A stretch of 64,000 nucleotides of DNA. Source: an uncultured Clostridia bacterium. GTDB lineage: Bacteria; Bacillota; Clostridia; Oscillospirales; JAAYOS01. Positions 9,160 through 18,449 of the stretch are shown here, in pieces. Within the stretch, counting starts at the first letter, position 1, and each line of letters starts with the position of its first letter. A model generated the notes under the pieces. That model was not told the origin of the DNA and ran no database searches. It was given only the letters and a program-made list of their open reading frames with translations. The stretch spans positions 186,001-250,000 of the forward strand of contig CANQDU010000002.1 in NCBI GenBank assembly GCA_947593925.1. Reading direction: 5' to 3'. The translations under genes were made by a program, and so were the position numbers.

Positions 9160-9536
9160 TGCGCTACCTTCTGATAGGTCTCGCGGTGCTCGTGGCGGTC
9201 GGGACGGTCTGCGTCGTCTCCGGCATCACGCTCGAGCGGTGCATGGACGAGATCTCAGAAGAACTCACGTTATCGGAGGAGAAGTTCGAGGCGGGCGACA
9301 TTCACGGCGCGCTCGAGCTTGCGCAGTCTGCTCGCGGGCGCTGGGAGACGTCGAGGCAGTTCTTCGGCGCGGCGCTGCACGGAGAAGCGTCCTCCTCGGC
9401 GGAGAGAAGGCTTGACGTGCTCATCCGCCTGCTCGAGAGCGACCCAGCCGCCGCGGCGGAGGCATACTCGGAGGCGATAGAGGAGCTTCGGCTGATAGGC
9501 GACGGCGAGCGCCTGACGCTCGGAAATCTCCTCTGA
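9159..9536 (+). CDS. DUF4363 family membrane-anchored protein
   Basis: A 125-residue protein with one N-terminal membrane helix (RYLLIGLAVLVAVGTVCVVSGI) and a helical, acidic outer domain with paired repeats (LSEEKFEAGDIHGALELAQSARGRW). It fits the DUF4363 family, which is regularly found directly after DUF421 genes in spore-forming Clostridia; no function is established. The start is the ATG that overlaps the DUF421 stop; the ORF track start at 9060 lies inside DUF421. Confidence 0.7.
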   Translation: MRYLLIGLAVLVAVGTVCVVSGITLERCMDEISEELTLSEEKFEAGDIHGALELAQSARGRWETSRQFFGAALHGEASSSAERRLDVLIRLLESDPAAAAEAYSEAIEELRLIGDGERLTLGNLL

Positions 9537-9539
9537 CTC

Positions 9540-11604
<2,065 letters not shown>

Positions 11605-11680
11605 GAGATTTACTTTACAGACTTTGAGGTGCGAAAAAACGATGTAAGTTTACTAACTTTACAGCATATGATGAAATGAA

Positions 11681-11708
11681 GGACGGTGCACCCGCACCGT
11701 CCTTTTTT
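11681..11708 (+). terminator. Intrinsic terminator after ligA
   Basis: GGACGGTGC, four-base loop, GCACCGTCC, then six T. It separates ligA from the sporulation operon. Confidence 0.88.
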
Positions 11709-11717
11709 GCTGTTCAG

Positions 11718-11745
11718 GAATATTCGCCGAGGACAGGCATATCTT
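11718..11745 (+). promoter_or_regulatory. Candidate sigma-E promoter of the spoIIIA operon
   Basis: GAATATT (11718-11724) and CATATCTT (11738-11745), 13 bases apart, resemble the sigma-E boxes (about KMATATT and CATACAnT). It lies 27 bases before spoIIIAA, just after the ligA terminator, and sigE is in the same window. Match is by eye. Confidence 0.55.
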
Positions 11746-11771
11746 TTCAGTGGACAAGGGGGTGCGCCGGT

Positions 11772-12668
11772 ATGGACTACTTTATTTCGCGATATCTCGG
11801 GGCGTGCGAGCTGCTTCCGTCGAGGCTCCGCTTGCGGGCGCTCGCCGTGCGCGAGGCGCTTATGGCGGAGGCGGAGGAGATACGCCTCCGCGCGGGGAGA
11901 GCGCCCGCGGTCGCGTCGGCGTCCGGCGAGCACGACCTCGACGGCCCGCCCGTGACCCCGGACGACATCCTCGACACTCTGACGCGGGCGGCGAGGGGGT
12001 CGCTGCACACCTTCGCGGGCGAGCTGGCGGCGGGATTTCTCACCGCCGCCGGAGGGTACCGCCTCGGCGTCTGCGGACGCGCTGCGATGAGCGGCGGGGA
12101 ATGCGTCGGACTGCGGGAGTTCTCGTCGCTCGACCTCCGCATATCCAAGGAGGTGCGCGGCGCGGCGGACGGTATTTTCGGGGAGATATGCTCCGGCGGA
12201 CGGGTGCGTTCAACGCTTATCGTCTCGCCTCCGGGCGGCGGGAAGACGACGCTGCTCCGCGACCTCGTGAGAACGGTGAGCGACCTCGGTTTTCGCGTTT
12301 CGCTTGCGGACGAGCGCGGCGAAATAGCGGCGTGCTCCGGCGGAGTTCCGGGCTTTGACGTGGGCGCGCGGACCGACGTGCTCTCGGGCGCGCCGAAGGC
12401 TTGGAGCGCGCTCACGCTGCTCCGCGCCATGAATCCGCAGGTTTTGGCGCTCGACGAGATAACCGACCCCGCCGACGCCCGCGCGCTACTGCACGCCTCC
12501 GGCTGCGGGACGGCGGTATTCGCGACGGTACATGCCGCTTCCCCGGAGGAGGCCATGACGCGCCCCGCGCTCGCCGGCGTCATACATATTTTCGAGAAGG
12601 CGGTGCGGATAGAGCGCCGCGAGGACGGGCGGAGGGCGAGCATATCCGATATGCCGCGCCGCACATGA
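11772..12668 (+). CDS. spoIIIAA: Stage III sporulation ATPase SpoIIIAA
   Basis: Cytoplasmic ATPase (298 residues) of the mother-cell half of the SpoIIIA-SpoIIQ feeding channel, related to secretion ATPases. Walker A is SPPGGGKTTLLRDL at about residues 152-165 and Walker B lies in VLALDEITDPADA; GSLHTFAGELAAGFLTAAGGYRLG is the conserved family block before the P-loop. The start is ATG 11772 after GGGGGTG; the track start at 11676 lies in the terminator. Its TGA overlaps the spoIIIAB start (ATGATG). First gene of a complete eight-gene operon. Confidence 0.95.
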   Translation: MDYFISRYLGACELLPSRLRLRALAVREALMAEAEEIRLRAGRAPAVASASGEHDLDGPPVTPDDILDTLTRAARGSLHTFAGELAAGFLTAAGGYRLGVCGRAAMSGGECVGLREFSSLDLRISKEVRGAADGIFGEICSGGRVRSTLIVSPPGGGKTTLLRDLVRTVSDLGFRVSLADERGEIAACSGGVPGFDVGARTDVLSGAPKAWSALTLLRAMNPQVLALDEITDPADARALLHASGCGTAVFATVHAASPEEAMTRPALAGVIHIFEKAVRIERREDGRRASISDMPRRT

Positions 12669-13159
12669 TGCGGGCCGTCGGCGCCGCGCTCGTGATACTC
12701 GGCTCGTCCGGCGCGGGTGTGGCGGCGTTCCGCGCCGCCGCCGCGCGGGTGAGGACGCTTTCATCATATGCGGCGATGCTCGGCGTGCTGAGGCGCGAGA
12801 TATATCCGGAGCTTGCGACGCTCGAGGAGGCGCTTTCGGCGGCCGTCCGCGCGGACGCCGCGCCGGACTTCGCGGGAAGCGTGCTCCGCGGTATGCGCTC
12901 GCGCGGAGGCGCGGACGCCTCCGAATGTTGGCTTGAAGCGTGCTCCGCCGCGCCGAGCGAGATACGCGGGATACTCGCGGAGCTTGCGACGCTCCTCGGA
13001 CGGTGCTCTGCGGAGGAACAGAGCAGAGCGCTAGAGAAGGCGGAACTGCGTATAGAGCGCCTCCGCGACGCGGCGGAGGACGAGCGGCGGCGCTCGGGAC
13101 GGATGTATATAACCTTCGGGATATGCGGAGGAGCTGCCGCGGCGGTGATGCTCCTTTAG
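12665..13159 (+). CDS. spoIIIAB: Stage III sporulation protein SpoIIIAB
   Basis: A 164-residue GspF-like membrane protein of the SpoIIIA complex. One hydrophobic helix at the N-terminus (RAVGAALVILGSSGAGVAAF), a helical soluble part containing MLGVLRREIYPELATLEEAL, and a C-terminal helix (ITFGICGGAAAAVMLL). The size (about 170 in Bacillus) and the conserved position between AA and AC support the call. Start at ATG 12665, overlapping the spoIIIAA stop; ATG 12668 is equally possible. The track entry begins far upstream inside spoIIIAA. Confidence 0.9.
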   Translation: MMRAVGAALVILGSSGAGVAAFRAAAARVRTLSSYAAMLGVLRREIYPELATLEEALSAAVRADAAPDFAGSVLRGMRSRGGADASECWLEACSAAPSEIRGILAELATLLGRCSAEEQSRALEKAELRIERLRDAAEDERRRSGRMYITFGICGGAAAAVMLL

Positions 13160-13175
13160 AGAAAGGGATGTCTGT

Positions 13176-13370
13176 GTGCAGGTAGACCTGATATTCAGAA
13201 TAGCGGCGATAGGCATACTCGTCGCGGTCCTCAATCAGCTTCTCGTGCGCTCTGGGCGAGAGGAGCAGGCGATGATGACGACGCTTGCGGGACTTGTCGT
13301 GGTGCTCATGATACTCCTTCAGGAGATAAACAACCTGTTTGAGACGGTGCGCACCCTCTTTGGGCTTTAG
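13176..13370 (+). CDS. spoIIIAC: Stage III sporulation protein SpoIIIAC
   Basis: A 64-residue membrane protein with two helices (LIFRIAAIGILVAVLNQLLV and TTLAGLVVVLMILLQEINNLF), normal size for SpoIIIAC. The segment GREEQAMMTTLAGLVVVL between them is well conserved in the family. The start is GTG at 13176, 16 bases after spoIIIAB. It is a channel component in the outer forespore membrane. Confidence 0.93.
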   Translation: MQVDLIFRIAAIGILVAVLNQLLVRSGREEQAMMTTLAGLVVVLMILLQEINNLFETVRTLFGL

Positions 13371-13376
13371 AGATGT

Positions 13377-13769
13377 ATGGAAACTGCGTTGAAGGCCGCC
13401 GTCGCGGGACTTACGGCGGTGGCGGCGGTGCTTGCCTTAAAGAGGGACAATCCCGCCGGAGCGTTCGTGCTCGCCCTCGCCGTCGGAACCGTAATACTGT
13501 CGGCGGCGGCGGGGATCTTCTCTCCCGCGGCGGAGTTCCTTTCGGAGCTTGCGGAGGCGGCGGGACTCTCGGGCGAGACACTCGGCACGCTCCTTCGCGT
13601 GCTTGCGGTGGCCAGCGCCGCACACATAGCCTCGGAGAGCTGCCGGGACGCGGGGGAGCGCGGCGTCGGAGCCGCGATAGACCTCGCGGGCGGGGCGGCC
13701 GCGCTTGTCGTATCGCTGCCGCTTCTCTCGGCTGTGTTTTCATTCTTGCGTGGCTTTGCGGCGCACTAG
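13377..13769 (+). CDS. spoIIIAD: Stage III sporulation protein SpoIIIAD
   Basis: A 130-residue polytopic membrane protein. It has helices at about residues 4-20, 30-50, 72-90 and 100-125, the conserved LLRVLAVASAAHIASESCRDAGE block, and GAAIDLAGGAAALVVSLPLL. The ATG at 13377 is seven bases after the spoIIIAC stop. Its end overlaps the hydrophobic N-terminus of spoIIIAE in the -1 frame. Confidence 0.93.
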   Translation: METALKAAVAGLTAVAAVLALKRDNPAGAFVLALAVGTVILSAAAGIFSPAAEFLSELAEAAGLSGETLGTLLRVLAVASAAHIASESCRDAGERGVGAAIDLAGGAAALVVSLPLLSAVFSFLRGFAAH

Positions 13770-14815
13770 CGGCGGAGCTCCACCCCCACAGCGTAGGGGA
13801 GGAATACGACGCCGCCGCGCCGGATATGTCGTTTGACATTCCCTCCGAGGCGGCGGACTTCCTCGGCGGGAGCCCGGAGAATATGACGCTCGACGAGGGA
13901 ATTGGCGCTCTTGCGGAGGGCGTAGCCTCGCACTCCGGCGGGATACTCCGCGCCGCCGCGCTCCCCGCCGTGACGGTGCTCACGGCGGCGCTCTTCTGCG
14001 GCGCGGCGGAGACGGCGTTCGCGGGGCGGGACAGGACGATGAAGGTCATACCGCTCGCGGGAGCGCTCGCGATAGTCGCGGCGGCGGGCTCCGACCTCGC
14101 GTCGCTTATGGACATGGGGCGGAGCGCGGTCGAGACCCTCAACTCCTTCTCGAAGGGACTTCTCGCGTCGCTCGCGGCGGCGGGAGGCGTACTCGGCTCG
14201 CCGGGAGGCGCGGCGGCACGGTACACGGCGGCGATGATCTTTTCGGACGCGCTCGCAACGGTGATAGAGCGCGCAGCCGTACCCGCGCTCTACGTGTACG
14301 TCGCGGTCGCAGCTGCCGACGCGGCGGTGGGCGGAGACTCGCTTTCGGGGCTCGCGAAGCTGATAAAGAGCGCCGTGACAGCCGCGCTCGGCACGCTGCT
14401 TGCGACGTTCACACTCTACCTTGCCCTCAGCGGCATAGCGGCGGGCGGCGCGGACGCGCTCGCGATAAAGGCGGCAAAGACGGTCATATCGAACGCGGTG
14501 CCGGTGGTGGGCGGAGTGTTGAGCGACGCGAGCGAGACGGTGATAGTGTCCACCCGCGCCGTGCGGAGCACGGCGGGGATAACCGGACTTATTGCGTTCG
14601 CGGCGCTGGTGCTCCCGCCGTTTCTCCACATCGGTTTACGCTACCTGTTCCTGAAGCTCGCGGCGGCGGTAAGTCCGCTCGTGTGCGAGGGACGGCTTTC
14701 AAAGCTCATCGAAAATCTTACCGGGGCGTTCGGTATGCTGCTCGGGATGCTGGGGGCGTGCTCGCTCATTACGCTCGTCTCCGCGCTGAGTATGATCTCG
14801 CTCTCGTCGGGATAA
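13712..14815 (+). CDS. spoIIIAE: Stage III sporulation protein SpoIIIAE (start unclear)
   Basis: The large polytopic membrane component of the SpoIIIA complex; about 367 residues from the position used here, compared with about 400 in Bacillus. A signal-peptide-like start (IAAASLGCVFILAWLCGALAA) is followed by an outer segment with the family feature PSEAADFLGGSPENMTLDEGI, then about eight membrane helices ending FLHIGLRYLFLKLAAAVSPLVCEGRLSKLIENLTGAFGML. No ATG, GTG or TTG occurs in frame near the N-terminus: the only near candidates are ATC at 13712 and ATT at 13742, both inside spoIIIAD. The track entry from 13373 is out-of-frame shadow over spoIIIAD. See findings. Confidence 0.88.
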   Translation: MAAASLGCVFILAWLCGALAAELHPHSVGEEYDAAAPDMSFDIPSEAADFLGGSPENMTLDEGIGALAEGVASHSGGILRAAALPAVTVLTAALFCGAAETAFAGRDRTMKVIPLAGALAIVAAAGSDLASLMDMGRSAVETLNSFSKGLLASLAAAGGVLGSPGGAAARYTAAMIFSDALATVIERAAVPALYVYVAVAAADAAVGGDSLSGLAKLIKSAVTAALGTLLATFTLYLALSGIAAGGADALAIKAAKTVISNAVPVVGGVLSDASETVIVSTRAVRSTAGITGLIAFAALVLPPFLHIGLRYLFLKLAAAVSPLVCEGRLSKLIENLTGAFGMLLGMLGACSLITLVSALSMISLSSG

Positions 14816-14857
14816 CTAAAACAGCGCCGTCCGCGCGGCGCTCTGTGAGGCGGAACA

Positions 14858-15334
14858 ATGGAATTCATACATAACTGGATAGTCGGGATATGCGCGGCGT
14901 CGATACTCTACGCCGCCGTGTATTCGCTCGCGCCGGAGGGCGCGGCAAAGCGCGCCGTGCGGCTCGCCGGAGGCGCGTGCGTGCTGATAGCGGTCTGCGC
15001 GCCGATAGCGAAGGCGGATCTCAGCGTCCTCGCGCTCGAAGCCGGGGAGCTCTCGGACGAATACGCCGCCGAGGCGGAGCGCATGGAGCGCGAAAGGTTT
15101 GAGTTTATGAGGTCGGTCATAGAGGAGAAAGCGAAAGCATATATTTTGGACAAAGCGGATGAGCTGGGGGTGGCGTGCGACGTAGACGTGATGTGCTCCG
15201 ACGAGGAGGGCGTGCCGGTGCCGGTATCGCTGCACGGAGTCTTGACTGGAGACGAGGACGCGCGCGAGCGCCTCGCGGACGCCGTTGCACGCGACCTCGG
15301 GATACCGCGCGCGTCGCAGAGCTGGGGGAGCTGA
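14858..15334 (+). CDS. spoIIIAF: Stage III sporulation protein SpoIIIAF
   Basis: A 158-residue protein with two N-terminal helices (NWIVGICAASILYAAVYSLAP and RAVRLAGGACVLIAVCAPIA) and a soluble outer domain with a ring-building-motif-like fold near the end. The first helix and the GGACVLIAVCAPI segment are typical. A small hairpin (AGCGCCG and CGGCGCT, 14823-14842) lies in the gap after spoIIIAE and may tune expression of the AF-AG-AH part. Confidence 0.85.
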   Translation: MEFIHNWIVGICAASILYAAVYSLAPEGAAKRAVRLAGGACVLIAVCAPIAKADLSVLALEAGELSDEYAAEAERMERERFEFMRSVIEEKAKAYILDKADELGVACDVDVMCSDEEGVPVPVSLHGVLTGDEDARERLADAVARDLGIPRASQSWGS

Positions 15335-15340
15335 CGGCGG

Positions 15341-15856
15341 ATGAGACAGGACGTCCTGAAAAAGCTGACGGAGGCGGCGAAGCGCTACAGGTATATGCTG
15401 ATAGTCATAGCGGCGGGCCTGCTCCTTCTGCTGCTTCCCACCGGGAAGAAGACCGAAAGCGAGCCTTCGTCCGCGCCGGACTTTGAAGCCTTCGAGCTTG
15501 CCGAGTTCGAGCGCAGGATAGAGAGCGCGCTTGAGAAGATAGACGGCGTGGGAAAAACGGAGGTGGTTCTGACACTGGGATCCACGATGGAGACTGTCTA
15601 CCAGTCCGACCTTACAAGCGACGAGCGGGACGGCTCCGCCTCCCGCAGGAGCGACACGGTGCTCGAGAACACCGGCTCCGGCACGCAGTCGGCGGTAGTG
15701 CGGGAGCGGATATATCCCAAGTTTCGCGGAGCGCTCGTGGTGTGCGAAGGAGCGTCGAGCGCAAGCGTTCGGCTGGAGGTGACCCGAGCAGTCGAGACGC
15801 TCACGGGCCTTTCCGGCGACAGCATCACCGTACTGAAGCGCGGAGCAGACCGATAG
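15341..15856 (+). CDS. spoIIIAG: Stage III sporulation protein SpoIIIAG
   Basis: A 171-residue single-pass membrane protein: short cytoplasmic tail, helix at about residues 19-35 (MLIVIAAGLLLLLLP), low-complexity linker and a ring-building domain containing LEKIDGVGKTEVVLTL, PKFRGALVVCEGASSASVRLEVTRAV and LTGLSGDSITVLK. SpoIIIAG homologs form the large ring of the channel in the intermembrane space. Size is shorter than the 229 residues in Bacillus, as usual for Clostridia. Six bases after spoIIIAF. Confidence 0.92.
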   Translation: MRQDVLKKLTEAAKRYRYMLIVIAAGLLLLLLPTGKKTESEPSSAPDFEAFELAEFERRIESALEKIDGVGKTEVVLTLGSTMETVYQSDLTSDERDGSASRRSDTVLENTGSGTQSAVVRERIYPKFRGALVVCEGASSASVRLEVTRAVETLTGLSGDSITVLKRGADR

Positions 15857-15877
15857 GTAAAGAGAGGAGTTCAGGCA

Positions 15878-16492
15878 ATGAAGAACGCAAAGATCTGGAA
15901 GAAGAACGCGGTGCTCGCCACCGTTATACTGTTCGTATGCGTGGCGGTGTACCTCAACTGGTCCTACGGGAGGGACGCGGCGGCCGTGGCGGAGGTCTCT
16001 CCGTCCCCGGCGGCGTCCGGAACGAAGGTGTCCGGCGGCGACGGCGGCGGCTCGACAGAGCTCTCGGCCGTGGGAGCGAGCACCGAGCCGGCGGCATCGG
16101 AGCCGTCGGGGGAGACGTCCGCAGCGGACGCGCCGGAGGCAAACGAATACTTTGCGGAAGCGCGACTCAGCCGCGAGCAGGCGCGGGCGAGCTCGATAGC
16201 GATACTCCGCGAATCGGGCGAGACCGAGACCGCGTCGCAGGAGGCGCGGGACGAGTCGATAGCGGCGGCGAACCTCATCGCCGCGAACGCTCTCAAGGAG
16301 GCGGAGATCGAAGGCCTCGTCATGGCAAAGGGCTTCAGTGACTGCGTCGCGTACATATCCGACGGCGGGATAGACGTCATCGTCGCCGCGCCGGAGGGCG
16401 GGCTTGTCAGCGAGCAGGTCTCTCAGATAAAGGACATAGTCCTCAGTAAGACGGATATCCCGATAGAAAACGTGAGGATAGTCGGGGCATGA
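15878..16492 (+). CDS. spoIIIAH: Stage III sporulation protein SpoIIIAH
   Basis: A 204-residue single-pass protein that binds SpoIIQ across the septum. Helix at about residues 11-29 (AVLATVILFVCVAVYLNWSYG), a Ser/Ala/Gly/Pro-rich linker, and the C-terminal EscJ-like domain: EYFAEARLSREQARASSIAILRE and LVMAKGFSDCVAYISDGGIDVIV, both diagnostic of SpoIIIAH. Last gene of the operon; a terminator follows. Confidence 0.94.
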   Translation: MKNAKIWKKNAVLATVILFVCVAVYLNWSYGRDAAAVAEVSPSPAASGTKVSGGDGGGSTELSAVGASTEPAASEPSGETSAADAPEANEYFAEARLSREQARASSIAILRESGETETASQEARDESIAAANLIAANALKEAEIEGLVMAKGFSDCVAYISDGGIDVIVAAPEGGLVSEQVSQIKDIVLSKTDIPIENVRIVGA

Positions 16493-16499
16493 CAAAACG

Positions 16500-16531
16500 G
16501 CGGACGGCGTGGCGGCACCGTCCGCTTTTTT
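16500..16531 (+). terminator. Intrinsic terminator of the spoIIIA operon
   Basis: GCGGACGG, ten-base loop, CCGTCCGC, then six T. Lies seven bases after spoIIIAH. Confidence 0.85.
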
Positions 16532-16573
16532 GCGTCCGCACGGAGTAAGCCGGGACGGATCGCGGGAAATACC

Positions 16574-16602
16574 TTGTCTTTTTTCCGCGGGCGTGTTATA
16601 AT
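16574..16602 (+). promoter_or_regulatory. Sigma-A promoter of the Asp23-nusB-xse-ispA operon
   Basis: TTGTCT (16574-16579), 17 bases, TATAAT (16597-16602), preceded by TGT as an extended -10. The Asp23 ATG follows 50 bases downstream. Confidence 0.75.
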
Positions 16603-16651
16603 CGGAATATATACGGAGTAACCGTCACAATCTGCTTTGGGGGTGCGGAAA

Positions 16652-16987
16652 ATGCCCGACAACAAGGAATACATCAGAAGCGAGGACGAGTTCGGAAGCA
16701 TCAGCATATCCGAGGAAGTGATATGCTCGATAGCGTCCGCCGCCGTGGGAGAGGTGAAGGAGTTTACGCTCGCCGGCGGAAGGGGCAGAGCCGTGCGCGT
16801 GACCCTCGGAGACGCCTCCGCCTCGGTGGACATAGCGGTCTCTGTAAAGCGCGGCACGAAGATACCCTCTGCGGCGGCAGAGCTTCAGAAGGCGGTCACG
16901 CAGGCGCTCGAGGCGATGGCGGGACTTCCGACCGACAACGTCAACATTCACGTCGTAGGGCTTGACCCCGTGGAGGAAAAGAGCTGA
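16652..16987 (+). CDS. Asp23/Gls24 family envelope stress protein
   Basis: A 111-residue Asp23-type protein (YqhY/YloU branch). ISISEEVICSIASAAVGEVKEFTLAG at the N-terminus and GLPTDNVNIHVVGLDPVEEKS at the C-terminus fit the family, as does SVDIAVSVKRGTKIP in the centre. In Bacillota the YqhY paralog sits between the accBC and nusB genes and is linked to control of fatty acid synthesis; here the acc genes are absent and the gene opens the nusB operon. I start at ATG 16652; a TTG 15 bases upstream is the track start. The stop overlaps nusB by one base. Confidence 0.88.
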   Translation: MPDNKEYIRSEDEFGSISISEEVICSIASAAVGEVKEFTLAGGRGRAVRVTLGDASASVDIAVSVKRGTKIPSAAAELQKAVTQALEAMAGLPTDNVNIHVVGLDPVEEKS

Positions 16988-17484
16988 TGACAAGACGTGC
17001 CGCGCGCGAGGCAGCGCTGCAGATAGTTTTTGAGATGAGCTTCAAGCTGCCGTATGAGGCGGCAAACTGGCGTCTCAGCGACGACGGACTGAAGAGCCTC
17101 TCCGACCAGACCGAGCTTTTTGACATGCCGATAGACAGCGATTCTCTCGGCTACATAAACGCGGTCGTAAACAACATCGTCGAGCACTATGACGAGATAG
17201 ACGGTTATATCTCAAAGTATTCCCACGGCTGGAAGATCTCGCGGATAAGCCGGATATGCCTCGCGGTGCTGCGGCTGTGCATCTGCGAGCTCAGATATAT
17301 GAGCGACACGGTGCCCGCCTCGGTCGCGATAAACGAGGCGATACGCATGCTCAAGTGCTACGATGCGGACGACAGCGCGCCCTTTGTCAACGGCATCCTC
17401 GGCGCGTACTACCGCTCGGAGCACGGCGGAGAAGCGCCGGAGCTTGCGGAGGAGGCGTCCGAGCCGGAGGACGAGACAAAGTGA
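16987..17484 (+). CDS. nusB: Transcription antitermination factor NusB
   Basis: A 165-residue all-helical RNA-binding factor that with NusE joins antitermination complexes on ribosomal RNA operons. TRRAAREAALQIVFEMSF is the conserved start; WKISRISRICLAVLRLCICELRYMSDTVPASVAINEAIRML and FVNGILGAYYR are the family core. The acidic tail EAPELAEEASEPEDETK is longer than usual. ATG overlaps the preceding stop (TGATGA) and GTGA links it to the next gene. Confidence 0.95.
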   Translation: MTRRAAREAALQIVFEMSFKLPYEAANWRLSDDGLKSLSDQTELFDMPIDSDSLGYINAVVNNIVEHYDEIDGYISKYSHGWKISRISRICLAVLRLCICELRYMSDTVPASVAINEAIRMLKCYDADDSAPFVNGILGAYYRSEHGGEAPELAEEASEPEDETK

Positions 17485-18449
17485 GCCTCTTTCTCGGCTT
17501 TGACACCTCGAATTACACGACCTCAATAGCCGCCGTCTGCGGCGGCGAGGTTGTGGGAAAGAAGCGTCTGCTCGACGTGAAGCCGGGCGAGCTCGGCCTT
17601 CGGCAGAGCGACGCGGTGTTCGCACACACAAAACGCCTCCCCGAGCTTGCGGAGGCGCTGTTTTCTTGTATCAGCGGCAGTATCGCCGCCGTCGCGGCGT
17701 CCACACGTCCGCGCGCCGTCGAGGGCTCGTACATGCCCTGCTTCCTCGTCGGCGAGGGACAGGGGAGGACGCTCGCGGCCGCCGCCGGCGTACCGTTTTA
17801 CGCTGTGTCGCACCAGCAGGGACACATTGCCGCCGCCGCGTGGTCGGCGGGGAGATTTGATTTGCTCGACCGTGAGTTTCTCGCGTACCACGTCTCGGGC
17901 GGCACGACCGAGCTTCTTCACGTCACGCCCGGGGAGGACGGACTACCGGTCTGCCGCCGCGTCGGCGGCACGGCGGATCTCGCGGCGGGACAGGTGATAG
18001 ACCGCTGCGGAGTCGCGCTCGGACTCGGGTTCCCGGCGGGGCCGGAGCTTGAACGCCTCGCCCTCGAAAGCGAGCCGGTGAGGCCGTTCCTGCCGAAAAC
18101 CTCCGGCGGAGATTTCTCGCTTTCCGGCATCGAAAACAAGTTCCGCGAGCTGATAGGCGCGAGGCCGCCGGAGCATATAGCGCGGTTCGTGATAGAGAGC
18201 GTGTCTGCGGTGCTCGAGCGCGCGGCGGCGCGCGCCCTAGAGGAGCGTCCCGGCCTCGAGCTTCTCTGCGCCGGAGGCGTAATGTCAAACGGAATAATAC
18301 GCGCACGGTTTGAGGACAGGTTCGGCGCGCACTTCGCCGAGCCGTCCTTTTCAAGCGACAACGCCTGCGGCGTCGCGCTGCTCGCGGAGAGACTTTACAC
18401 GAGGGAGGGGAGAGAATGGAACGCACGGTCTACACCGTCTCGGAGATAA
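17481..18449 (+). CDS. Kae1/TsaD-like ASKHA protein (not canonical TsaD)
   Basis: A 322-residue protein of the TsaD/Kae1 ASKHA ATPase fold. LFLGFDTSNYTTSIA is the phosphate-1 strand, VSHQQGHIAAAAW holds the two metal-binding histidines (about residues 112 and 116), YHVSGGTTELL and GVMSNGIIRARFED are later fold motifs, and SDNACGVALLAE stands where TsaD has DNAAMIA. Canonical TsaD makes the t6A tRNA modification with TsaB and TsaE; this paralog is typical of Clostridia between nusB and xseA, usually named O-sialoglycoprotein endopeptidase, and its role is unknown. Start GTG 17481 overlaps the nusB stop; the end overlaps xseA by 34 bases. Confidence 0.8.
   Translation: MSLFLGFDTSNYTTSIAAVCGGEVVGKKRLLDVKPGELGLRQSDAVFAHTKRLPELAEALFSCISGSIAAVAASTRPRAVEGSYMPCFLVGEGQGRTLAAAAGVPFYAVSHQQGHIAAAAWSAGRFDLLDREFLAYHVSGGTTELLHVTPGEDGLPVCRRVGGTADLAAGQVIDRCGVALGLGFPAGPELERLALESEPVRPFLPKTSGGDFSLSGIENKFRELIGARPPEHIARFVIESVSAVLERAAARALEERPGLELLCAGGVMSNGIIRARFEDRFGAHFAEPSFSSDNACGVALLAERLYTREGREWNARSTPSRR

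Noticed and set aside
11605-11680. Operator or dif site in the repeated TTTACAG/TTTACTAACTTTAC motifs after ligA
   Set aside because: Short, imperfect and not repeated with fixed spacing; likely chance in an AT-rich spacer.
13373-14815. 480-codon ORF fusing an upstream region to SpoIIIAE
   Set aside because: The first 110 residues are a Gly/Arg-rich shadow of spoIIIAD in the -1 frame; only the part from about 13712 is SpoIIIAE.
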